Source: Burkholderiaceae bacterium
Lineage (GTDB): Bacteria > Pseudomonadota > Gammaproteobacteria > Burkholderiales > Burkholderiaceae_D
NCBI GenBank assembly: GCA_019751755.1
Contig: JAIENA010000006.1
Coordinates: 1 to 64,000, forward strand
Reading direction: 5' to 3'
Length of the DNA stretch: 64,000 nt
The notes under the pieces were generated by a model that worked only from the letters and a program-made list of their open reading frames with translations, ran no database searches and had not been told where the DNA came from. Shown here piece after piece: positions 24,810 to 32,324 of this stretch. Every line of letters starts with the position of its first letter. Position 1 is the first letter of the stretch. The translations under genes and the position numbers were made by a program.

Positions 24810-25961
24810 TTACAACTTGTGCGTGCGATCTGCGGCGGCAATTTGCGGTGGCAGTTCGACGTTTTTTCCGACCATCAACACTTTGAACAGTTCACCCATT
24901 TCCGCCGGCGATAGCAGCTTTTGCACGGCGTTCGCTTGCGGCAAATACGCTTTGACGTCGGCCGGATCGGTGCGCGTCAACAAGTCGCCTATGCCCGCCG
25001 ACAAGAGGAAAGCGGCCTGATTCATATAGCCCAGCACGTCGGCGCCGGCATCCTGCGCGGCCAGCGCCATCGCCGTGAAATCCACGTGCGCGGTGATGTC
25101 CTGCAAGCCCGGCAAATAAAACGGTTCGGCATGCGCGTGGTGGCGGTAATGGCACATCAACGTGCCAGCGTCGCGCTGGCCCAGGTAATACTCGTGGGCC
25201 GGGAAACCGTAGTCGAACAGGATGGCCGCGCCGTTGTTTCCACGCGACAACATCTGACCCAAGGTGGCCATAAAACCGCAGCCGGCGCCATGCACTTCCG
25301 TGGTATACCCTTCCGGCAAGTACTCCTGGTCCGGGATTTGCGCGGCAATTTGCGCCGCCAGCGCCGCGCCCGGGTCCCGCTCGACATAGGCGAATGCGCC
25401 GTGTTCAATGGTGACGTACAGTTCGCGCCAGCCTTGCGCGGTCTTTTTCACCAGTTGCACCGGCATGGCGTCCAGCACTTCATTGCCGATGGCCACGCCC
25501 TGGAACGACGCCGGCAAGGCGTCGAGCCAGCGCACTTGCGGGAAGGACGCCAGCAGCGCCTGTTGGCGGGCGCGCAATTCGCCGGACAGCTCGACGATGG
25601 CATACGATGCGATGGGGATGCCGGCGGCCTGGGCTTCGGTCAGGATATCCAACGCGAGTTTGCCGGTGCCGGCGCCGAATTCGAGAAGGTTGGGTGCGCT
25701 TTGGGCCATAATAGCGCCTGCCAGATGCGCCAGGGTGGCGCCGAACAGGGACGACATTTCAGGCGCCGTGGTGAAATCGCCATCTTTTCCCAGCTTGGCG
25801 GAGCCGCCGCTGTAATAGCCGAGACCCGGCGCATACAACGCCAGTTCCATGAAGCGGGAAAACGGTATCGCCCCGTCGCACGCCGCGATTTCCGCGGCAA
25901 TCAGGCGTTGCAGGGCATGGGACGCTTCAAGCGCGTCAGGGGTGGGGGCAGGTAAGGACAT
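24810..25961 (-). CDS. class I SAM-dependent methyltransferase, MidA/NDUFAF7-type (DUF185)
   Basis: Protein of 383 residues of the family whose mitochondrial member methylates a complex I subunit arginine. Conserved N-terminal FSRFMELALYAPGLGYYSGG and GDFTTAPEMSSLFG are followed by the SAM-binding loop LLEFGAGTGKLALDIL. LFDYGFPAHEYY and GTLMCHYRHHAH are also family hallmarks. The bacterial substrate is not established. The start ATG 25961 is preceded directly by TACAAT and GCAGGG, so the message may be almost leaderless. It is divergent from the SDR gene with at most 37 bases between starts. Confidence 0.88.
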   Translation of the reverse strand: MSLPAPTPDALEASHALQRLIAAEIAACDGAIPFSRFMELALYAPGLGYYSGGSAKLGKDGDFTTAPEMSSLFGATLAHLAGAIMAQSAPNLLEFGAGTGKLALDILTEAQAAGIPIASYAIVELSGELRARQQALLASFPQVRWLDALPASFQGVAIGNEVLDAMPVQLVKKTAQGWRELYVTIEHGAFAYVERDPGAALAAQIAAQIPDQEYLPEGYTTEVHGAGCGFMATLGQMLSRGNNGAAILFDYGFPAHEYYLGQRDAGTLMCHYRHHAHAEPFYLPGLQDITAHVDFTAMALAAQDAGADVLGYMNQAAFLLSAGIGDLLTRTDPADVKAYLPQANAVQKLLSPAEMGELFKVLMVGKNVELPPQIAAADRTHKL

Positions 25962-25998
25962 CCCTGCATTGTAAATTATGTTGACCATTGACCATCAA

Positions 25999-26775
25999 AT
26001 GACCACCGTGAACACTAAACAACCCCGCGTTGCCCTGGTGACCGGCGCCGCGCGCCGCATCGGCTGCGCAATTGCCCTCGGCATGGCGCGCGCCGGCTGG
26101 GATATCGCCGTGCACTACCGCCATTCGGAGGCCGAAGCGTTGGACGTGGTGGCGCAGATCCACGCCCTGGGTCGGCGCGCCGTCGCGCTGCCGGGCGATT
26201 TATCAGACGAAGCGCAGGTGCGGGCGCTGCTGCCGGCCGCCGTCGCAGCGCTGGGCCCGGTCAGTTGCGTGGTCAACAACGCCTCGCTGTTCGACTACGA
26301 CAGCGCCACCGACTTTACTTTTGGCAAGCTCGACGCGCACATGGCCGCCAATGTCGCGGCGCCACTGCTACTGGCGCAGGCACTGCATGCCGCCACACAA
26401 GATGGTCATCAGGCGGTGGTTATCAATTTGCTGGACCAAAAACTGTACAATCTCAATCCCGACTTCCTGTCCTACACCCTGTCCAAGGCGGCGCTGCATA
26501 CCGCGACCACCTTGCTGGCGCAGGCATTGGCGCCGAAATTGCGCGTGGTCGGCATCGCGCCAGGCATTACCCTGGTGTCCGGCGACCAGACTGAGGAAGG
26601 GTTCGCCAACGCGCACCAGCAAACGCCGCTGGGCCGCTCCAGCACCCCGGCCGACATCGTGCAGGCCGTGCTGTATGCGGCCGATGCCGCCGCGCTGACG
26701 GGCGCCACCTTGCTGGTCGATGGCGGCCAGCATTTGATGGCGCTGCCGCGCGATGTGATGTTCCTCGCAAAATAA
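25999..26775 (+). CDS. short-chain dehydrogenase, pteridine reductase-like
   Basis: NAD(P)-dependent Rossmann-fold reductase of 258 residues. The nucleotide-binding motif is TGAARRIG; the RR is typical of pteridine/dihydromonapterin reductases. NNAS follows, and the catalytic Tyr and Lys sit in YTLSKAALH. The ending has VDGGQHL. Its position 32 bases before folB supports a role in tetrahydropterin or folate metabolism; this is inference. ATG 25999 was chosen as the start nearest the conserved domain; ATG 25978 is possible. Neither has a clear ribosome site. Confidence 0.85.
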   Translation: MTTVNTKQPRVALVTGAARRIGCAIALGMARAGWDIAVHYRHSEAEALDVVAQIHALGRRAVALPGDLSDEAQVRALLPAAVAALGPVSCVVNNASLFDYDSATDFTFGKLDAHMAANVAAPLLLAQALHAATQDGHQAVVINLLDQKLYNLNPDFLSYTLSKAALHTATTLLAQALAPKLRVVGIAPGITLVSGDQTEEGFANAHQQTPLGRSSTPADIVQAVLYAADAAALTGATLLVDGGQHLMALPRDVMFLAK

Positions 26776-26807
26776 CCGCATTTTTAATATTCGTAGAAAG
26801 ATCAACC

Positions 26808-27206
26808 ATGCTGTCCGCCCTGACCCACCCTCGCCTGCAAGACTGCCGCCGTTTATTCCTTCGCGATTACGAAGTGATGATCAATATTGGCGTGCATGAA
26901 TTTGAAAAGAAGGGCGAGCAGCGCGTCCTGATCAACGTGGACCTGTACATCCCGCTGGCCGTGTCGACGCCGCACGCCGATGAGCTGCATGAAGTGGTCG
27001 ACTACGACTTCATGCGCGAAACCATCGGCCGCCGCATCGCCCAAGGCCATGTGCAGCTGCAAGAAACCTTGTGCGACGACGTGGTGCAAGCCATGCTGGC
27101 GCACCCGCGCGTGCGCGCCGTGCGCGTCTCGACCATGAAGCCCGACGTGTACCCGGACTGCGTCGGCGTCGGCGTGGAAGTGTTCCGCATCAAGGATGAC
27201 GTGTAA
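26808..27206 (+). CDS. folB: dihydroneopterin aldolase
   Basis: Folate biosynthesis enzyme, 132 residues, cleaving 7,8-dihydroneopterin to 6-hydroxymethyl-dihydropterin. Diagnostic pieces are [29 protein letters not shown] and the C-terminal [17 protein letters not shown]. It follows the SDR gene closely. Its stop overlaps the ttcA start (TAATG), so the three are probably one operon. Confidence 0.93.
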   Translation: MLSALTHPRLQDCRRLFLRDYEVMINIGVHEFEKKGEQRVLINVDLYIPLAVSTPHADELHEVVDYDFMRETIGRRIAQGHVQLQETLCDDVVQAMLAHPRVRAVRVSTMKPDVYPDCVGVGVEVFRIKDDV

Positions 27207-28150
27207 TGAATGCCGTGATTGACACGCTGCCGGCGGAGGCGACCCCGGCCGCTGCAGCAGCGACGCCCGCCACCGACAAGATCGCGCGCGAAAACGCCAA
27301 GCTGCACAAACGGCTGTGCCGCCTGGTCGGCCAGGCCATCGGCGACTTCAACATGATTGAAGAAGGCGACAAGGTCATGGTGTGCCTGTCCGGCGGCAAG
27401 GACAGCTACGCCCTGCTCGATATCCTGATGACGCTGCGCGAGCGCGCGCCGATCAACTTTGAGATCGTGGCCGTCAACCTGGACCAGAAGCAGCCGAACT
27501 TCCCGCCGGAAATCCTGCCGCGTTACCTGACCGAACTCGGGGTCGCGTTCCACATCGAGAACCAGGACACGTATTCCATCGTCAAGCGTCTGATCCCGGA
27601 AGGCAAAACCACGTGTTCCCTGTGCTCCCGGCTGCGGCGCGGCATCCTGTACCGCGTTGCCGATGAACTGGGCGCGACCAAGATCGCGCTGGGCCACCAC
27701 CGCGACGATATCCTGGAAACCTTCTTCCTCAACATGTTCTTCGGCGGCAAGCTGAAAGGCATGCCGGCCAAGCTGGTGTCGGACGATGGCAAGCATGTGG
27801 TGATCCGCCCGCTGGCGTACGTGAAGGAAGAAGACACGGAGCGCTATGCGCAAGTGAAGAACTTCCCGATCATTCCTTGCGACCTGTGCGGTTCGCAGGA
27901 AAACCTGCAGCGCAAGCAAATCAAGGCCATGCTGCGCGATTGGGAAAAGAAACATCCGGGCCGGGTGGAAAACACGTTCTCGGCCTTGTCGACCGTGGTG
28001 CCGTCACACTTGATGGACCGCGATTTGTTTGGCTTTGCCGGCATCAAGGCCGATGGCATGGCCAACCCGCTGGGCGATATCGCGTTTGATGAAGAACCAT
28101 GCTCGACGCCCACCACGGTGCCAGGCATCATTCCGCTGCAACCGCAATAA
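27206..28150 (+). CDS. ttcA: tRNA 2-thiocytidine(32) biosynthesis protein TtcA
   Basis: Iron-sulfur ATPase that thiolates C32 in tRNA, 314 residues. The PP-loop is [13 protein letters not shown]. Cluster ligands appear in [10 protein letters not shown], and a further cysteine pair in PCDLCGSQ. The N-terminal 30 residues are Ala/Pro-rich and unconserved. The start ATG 27206 overlaps the folB stop. Confidence 0.95.
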   Translation: MNAVIDTLPAEATPAAAAATPATDKIARENAKLHKRLCRLVGQAIGDFNMIEEGDKVMVCLSGGKDSYALLDILMTLRERAPINFEIVAVNLDQKQPNFPPEILPRYLTELGVAFHIENQDTYSIVKRLIPEGKTTCSLCSRLRRGILYRVADELGATKIALGHHRDDILETFFLNMFFGGKLKGMPAKLVSDDGKHVVIRPLAYVKEEDTERYAQVKNFPIIPCDLCGSQENLQRKQIKAMLRDWEKKHPGRVENTFSALSTVVPSHLMDRDLFGFAGIKADGMANPLGDIAFDEEPCSTPTTVPGIIPLQPQ

Positions 28151-28179
28151 GCCGGCGGCCAGCACCGGCAGGCCGATGA

Positions 28180-28521
28180 TCAGTCCTCCGACGGTGGCGC
28201 CGCTGACGGTGCCGCCACGGAGGGTTCTACCACCGAGGGTTGCCTCAGTTTGATGCGTGCGCGTGGCAGCGTCCAGTCGCCGCCGCGCGTCATCTCATCG
28301 AGGCTGCGCACCGACATGGCCGGCAGCGCAGCGGCGTCGCCCCCCATTGTCTCCAGCGCCGCGTCGATCACGGCCGCCTTGCGCGCCTGCTCGTCATATA
28401 ACGCCGCCGCCTGTTCCGGCGTGGCGGCATTGGCGAACACCGGCGCATTAGCGACCGGCGCCACCGATGCCGCCGTGCAATCCGATGCGCTGTCCGCGCG
28501 GCGCGTGTCGAGATGCGTCAT
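28180..28521 (-). CDS. small protein of unknown function
   Basis: A protein of 113 residues, Ala-rich, with no membrane span or signal peptide. A central predicted helix (TPEQAAALYDEQARKAAVIDAAL) is followed by a basic/hydrophobic patch (GGDWTLPRARIKLRQP) and a low-complexity Ser/Ala/Pro tail. I do not recognise the family. The start ATG 28521 is supported by AGAGGT nine bases upstream; a longer start at 28557 lacks such a site. Upstream lies a perfect hairpin with a UUCG loop and an AT-rich promoter candidate. It is convergent with ttcA, 29 bases apart. Confidence 0.6.
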   Translation of the reverse strand: MTHLDTRRADSASDCTAASVAPVANAPVFANAATPEQAAALYDEQARKAAVIDAALETMGGDAAALPAMSVRSLDEMTRGGDWTLPRARIKLRQPSVVEPSVAAPSAAPPSED

Positions 28522-28555
28522 GGGCTTACCTCTTTCAATCAATCCAGTGCGGGGC

Positions 28556-28575
28556 ACTCAGTGCGAACACTGAGT
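28556..28575 (-). promoter_or_regulatory. UUCG-capped hairpin in the leader of the 113-residue gene
   Basis: On the minus strand ACTCAGTG, loop TTCG, CACTGAGT: eight perfect pairs 35 bases upstream of ATG 28521. UUCG loops are exceptionally stable in RNA. A candidate promoter TTAACA-18-GATACT (28602-28573) overlaps its upstream arm, so it may be an operator instead of an RNA hairpin. Confidence 0.45.
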
Positions 28576-28647
28576 ATCAAATTAGTATTAACTAATTGTT
28601 AATTTATGACTGGATTTTACCAGCTATTCCCCGCACGGGACCCATGA

Positions 28648-30411
28648 TCAGGGCGCGACTGCGCTGCGCAGTACCGGATACAGCTGGTAGCGCTCATCCC
28701 ACGACGCATGGCGGCGCACAAAGAAGTCCAGCCGCGCTTCCGGACTGGCGGCAAACGCCGGATCGGTCTCGAGCTTGCGCTTGAACGCCGCCGCCAGCGC
28801 CGGATCGGCCGCCAGTTGTTCGCGCGCGACCTGTTCCGCCACATACTCTTCCATGTATTCCTTGCGCTCGTAGGCCGTGTTGAAGGCGCCCCACGTGTGC
28901 AGCGAATCGGCGCCGAGCGGCTCGAACATGGCCACTACCAGACGGGCCTTCGGCTGCGCCACCGGCACGTACAGCGCGCCCTTGCCGACCGCGCGCTGCT
29001 CGGCGTTCCACGCGCCCGTCACCGTCACCGACTGGCGGCCCTCGAACGATTGCGGGTTGAATTTCATGGTGTTGGCGCGGAACGCCTGCACCGCCATCTT
29101 GCCAGCGTCCTGCTCCAGCACCCGGTAGGTGATGCCGTGCTGTTTCAGCTTGGCGCTGACCGGCGCCGCCCAGGCGGCCGGCACGATATAGCCACCGGCC
29201 GGCGCCGTCACCTGCAAATCCGGCACCACCTCGTCGCGCAGCGGCACGGTCCACAGTTGTGGCTTGGTTTCGTCATAGCGGGTCCACAGCGCGCCCGATA
29301 TATCGGACGGGGTGCGGGTGTATTCATAGCCGGCGAACTGGATCATCTGCACCTTGTCGGTGGCCTTGTAGCTGAGCGGCACTTGCTGCCCGCCCAGCGC
29401 CAGCGCACGCTGGTCGGCCTCGCGCACTTGGCGGCTCCACGCGGCGCCATGGGTGGCCACTTGCGACAGCAGCGACACGATGGTGTTGCGCGTGACGCGC
29501 ACGCGGTGCGGATAGTCGCGCCACGAATGGGTTTCCACCAGCATCGCAAAGCGGTTGCGCAGCGGGAAGTAGCCGGTCGAAAACCGCGGGGGCGCCATGT
29601 TGTCGACAAAGCCGGAGGTCGGGTCGTCGGTCTTGTCGAACGAAATATAGAAGTGCTTGGGGTCGGAGCCGGCCTTGCGCAAATCGGCCATCACGGCCTC
29701 GCGCAGGACGACGCCGGACTGCATCAGCGCGGCGTCGCCGCCATGCACCGGTTCGACCTGGATCGACACGTCCGGCTGGAACTTGGCGCCATCGGTCACG
29801 TGCAGGTCGACATAGGCCAGCGGGTCCCACTGGTTGACCAGCGCCAGCATGGCCTGCATCTCCGGCGCGTCGGCTTTCACGTAGTCGCGGTTCAGGTTGT
29901 AGTTCTGTGCCGTGGTGCGCCAGCCCATTTCCACCGGGCCGCGCTGGTTCGGCCGGTTGTTCGGGCCGAAGCGCTCATGGCCGTCGATGTTAAACACCGG
30001 CACGAACAGCAGCACCTGCTTGTCGAGCGCGCCGGGCGCCGCCTTGTTTTCGAGCACGTCGCGCAGCGCCAGGAAACCGGCGTCCTTGCCATCAATTTCG
30101 CCGGCATGGATGCCGCCCTGCACCAGCAACACCGGCACGTTGCGCTGGCGCGCCTGCGCCGCCGTCAGCGCACCCGTGCGCGACACGGCCAGCGCCAGCA
30201 TCGGCCGCCCTTCTGGCGTGCGGCCGAATTCGAAGCAGCGCACGGCCTTCGGATACGCTTGCTGGAAGGCATGGCACAAGCGCTGCACTTCGTCATAGCG
30301 GCCGGTGGTTTGGAAGCCCGACCGTTCGGAGACGGTGGTCAGGTCGGGGTCGGCATAAGCCAGGGGAACAGCAGCGGACAAAGCGAGCAGCAGGGCGCAG
30401 CGTTTCATCAA
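28648..30411 (-). CDS. M14-family zinc carboxypeptidase, exported
   Basis: Protein of 587 residues with a cleavable signal peptide (MMKRCALLLALSAAVPLAYA). The M14 domain occupies about residues 40-330: zinc ligands His and Glu in GGIHAGEIDG, the third His in VDLHVTDG, the substrate-binding NRDY, and the catalytic Glu in LVETHSW. The C-terminal 250 residues form an extra region (AGYEYTRTPSDISG, VPAAWAAPV) found in large M14 members; its role is unknown. A perfect FNR-type box and a TATAAT lie just upstream, so oxygen-linked repression is possible. Confidence 0.88.
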   Translation of the reverse strand: MMKRCALLLALSAAVPLAYADPDLTTVSERSGFQTTGRYDEVQRLCHAFQQAYPKAVRCFEFGRTPEGRPMLALAVSRTGALTAAQARQRNVPVLLVQGGIHAGEIDGKDAGFLALRDVLENKAAPGALDKQVLLFVPVFNIDGHERFGPNNRPNQRGPVEMGWRTTAQNYNLNRDYVKADAPEMQAMLALVNQWDPLAYVDLHVTDGAKFQPDVSIQVEPVHGGDAALMQSGVVLREAVMADLRKAGSDPKHFYISFDKTDDPTSGFVDNMAPPRFSTGYFPLRNRFAMLVETHSWRDYPHRVRVTRNTIVSLLSQVATHGAAWSRQVREADQRALALGGQQVPLSYKATDKVQMIQFAGYEYTRTPSDISGALWTRYDETKPQLWTVPLRDEVVPDLQVTAPAGGYIVPAAWAAPVSAKLKQHGITYRVLEQDAGKMAVQAFRANTMKFNPQSFEGRQSVTVTGAWNAEQRAVGKGALYVPVAQPKARLVVAMFEPLGADSLHTWGAFNTAYERKEYMEEYVAEQVAREQLAADPALAAAFKRKLETDPAFAASPEARLDFFVRRHASWDERYQLYPVLRSAVAP

Positions 30412-30425
30412 ATAGTCTCCGGGGA

Positions 30426-30439
30426 TTGATAAAGATCAA
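30426..30439. promoter_or_regulatory. perfect FNR/ANR-type box before the M14 peptidase gene
   Basis: TTGATAAAGATCAA matches TTGAT-N4-ATCAA exactly. On the minus strand TATAAT lies at 30455-30450, with a weaker TTGAGC 19 bases before it, placing the start of transcription near 30443. The box would then lie at about +4 to +17, a repressing position. Function is inferred from the match and spacing only. Confidence 0.55.
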
Positions 30440-30495
30440 GCAGCCGGAAATTATAGACAAGCTAACGCGTCCTTGCTCAACCGATCAACGCCCCC

Positions 30496-32055
30496 TCACC
30501 AGCCGCGAATGGCGATCTCACGCACCGGATGGCGCACCGGGACCAGTGGCGGCGCCATGCCGCCGGCCCTGGCGCGCGTGCTGGCCGCGCTGCACTGGCC
30601 GGTACGGCGGTATTGCAGCGCTTCGGCCAGCAGCGCTTCCTGCGGATCGCCCTGGGCCCGGGTGAAGTCATCGGCCACGCTGCAGGTGGGCGCGAAACCG
30701 TCGCCGTAATCGCCAAAGCCCTTGTGGTTGACACCCTGCATCTGGATCGTGAAATAGGTGGTGCCGCAATTGGGTGTCGGATAAAACGCGTACGGCTTGC
30801 CGCAAGTCTGGCCACCGACCAGGGTGACGTCCACATCCACGCCGCGCAGGCCGTTGATGATCGATTCGCTGGCCGAACACGTGCCCGGACCGGTCAGTAT
30901 CGTCACCCGCTTCAAGTCCAGCGATGGCAAGGGTTTCAGGTATGGCGCCGGCTGGGGCGCTCTCAGGCCCAGCGACAGCGGCAGGAAAATCAGCGGCGTA
31001 TCGGCGTCCCCCTTGCCATTGTTGATGGTTTTCTCAAACGTCTTGCCGGTGGTCTGCGCGGTGCCGGCAATCATGTACGCCACCTGGCTGGCCACGGCCA
31101 GCAAGCCGCCGCCGTTGTACCGCAAGTCCAGCACCAGATCGCCCACGCCGGCTTGCTGCAAGGTGCGGAAAGCGTCGATCAATTGTCGTTCCGACACGGT
31201 ATTGTGGCTATTGAAAGTCATGTAGCCCACCTTGCCGGTCGGAGTATCGAGCACGCGCGTATTTTGCACGGGCGCCACATCGACCTTGGTCGCTTGCATG
31301 AAGACCATCAGCTTTTGATAACCACGGGAAAATATCATTTCATGGGTTTCCCCCGCCTTGGTGGGGAACAGGCCCGCATTGATCTGGTCAACCGTGGCAC
31401 GGTCACCGGCCCAGATGAAGTTCTGGTAGTCGACCTGGTCGAGGCGGTCGCCGCGTTGCAGCCCAGCCCGTTCCGCCGGTGACCCGGGTGCGACCGAAGC
31501 AATGCGCCATTCACGGGGAATATTCGGTCCGTCATTGCGCACGAACGACAGGCCATAGCCCAGTTCCACGCCACGCGACAGTTCGTCATATTGGGCCGTG
31601 TCATAGGTGAAGTGGTAACGGTCCTTGGGCTTGCCGCTGGCGGTCAGCGCGGGGGTTTTGAGGACGGCAAAGTAATCGGGCGCGCTGCTGTAACCGGCGG
31701 GATCAGCGCCGGGAATTTCGTTATACCAGAGATAAGTGTCGTTGCTCCACAAGAGCAGGAAGTTCTTTTCATCGGCCAGCGTGCCCTGGCGGTCCGGATA
31801 ATGATGCGTGGCATCGGACACCCGTGGCGCGGCGCACAGGTTCTGGAAGGCCGCGTATGCCGGCAGCGGCGCCGTGGCACCGGCCATCACGCGCTGCACC
31901 GCCGCCACCTGTTCCGGCGACGCCTGCTGCGCGTCCGGTAGTCCGGCGCCCCCCTGGCGCTGGGCACCGGCGGGCGCGGTTTGATCAGCGCCGCCACAGG
32001 CAGCCAGCGTGGCGGCGGCCAGCAGCGCCAGCCAGAAAGAAGAGGTCGGTTTCAT
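30496..32055 (-). CDS. S41-family (C-terminal processing-type) protease, lipoprotein
   Basis: Protein of 519 residues with a lipoprotein signal (LAAATLAAC, Cys at about 20). An N-terminal cap (FLLLWSNDTYLWYNEIP) is followed by a PDZ domain (about 165-240; GLSFVRNDG, GSPAERAGLQRGD). The S41 core follows, with the catalytic Ser in GTCSASES and a substrate-channel motif LRYNGGG. The family cleaves proteins from their C-terminal end in the periplasm. A conserved cysteine-rich end (GQTCGKPY, TPNCGTTY, PTCSVADD) suggests disulfides. It lies 84 bases upstream of the M14 gene in the same direction, so the two may be co-transcribed. Confidence 0.88.
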   Translation of the reverse strand: MKPTSSFWLALLAAATLAACGGADQTAPAGAQRQGGAGLPDAQQASPEQVAAVQRVMAGATAPLPAYAAFQNLCAAPRVSDATHHYPDRQGTLADEKNFLLLWSNDTYLWYNEIPGADPAGYSSAPDYFAVLKTPALTASGKPKDRYHFTYDTAQYDELSRGVELGYGLSFVRNDGPNIPREWRIASVAPGSPAERAGLQRGDRLDQVDYQNFIWAGDRATVDQINAGLFPTKAGETHEMIFSRGYQKLMVFMQATKVDVAPVQNTRVLDTPTGKVGYMTFNSHNTVSERQLIDAFRTLQQAGVGDLVLDLRYNGGGLLAVASQVAYMIAGTAQTTGKTFEKTINNGKGDADTPLIFLPLSLGLRAPQPAPYLKPLPSLDLKRVTILTGPGTCSASESIINGLRGVDVDVTLVGGQTCGKPYAFYPTPNCGTTYFTIQMQGVNHKGFGDYGDGFAPTCSVADDFTRAQGDPQEALLAEALQYRRTGQCSAASTRARAGGMAPPLVPVRHPVREIAIRGW

Positions 32056-32168
32056 CCAGCCATTATAGGCCCGTGGCCGGCCCGGCTAATCGACTGTTAC
32101 AGTTCGTTGCCGGGTGGATACTGCGACGTGATGGCCGGGCATTCAGGGCGGGCGCCGCTGACAATCTG

Positions 32169-32310
32169 AATCCGCCATGGCATGCGCCCCAGTGGTGCCG
32201 GCATGGCGGATTACGGCTTCGCCTCTTCAGTCACTCCGGCAGGAGTGACGGTCGTACGATGGGGCCCCCGGGCGGATTGATCGGCCTTGGCCGGCTAATC
32301 CGCCCTACCG
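32169..32310. repeat. composite hairpin repeat, copy 2 (TAGGGCGG family)
   Basis: The first hairpin pairs AATCCGCCATG (32169-32179) with CATGGCGGATT (32202-32212). The second is a near-perfect 17-bp stem, GGGCGGATT...AATCCGCCC (about 32270-32304), closed by TT and ending CCCTACCG. The shared AATCCGCC/CCCTAC ends link it to the copies at 17837 and 63663. It fills the gap between the S41 gene start and the iorAB-type gene end, and the second stem may also act as that gene's 3' end. Confidence 0.6.
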
Positions 32311-32324
32311 TGAGGCAACGCGGC

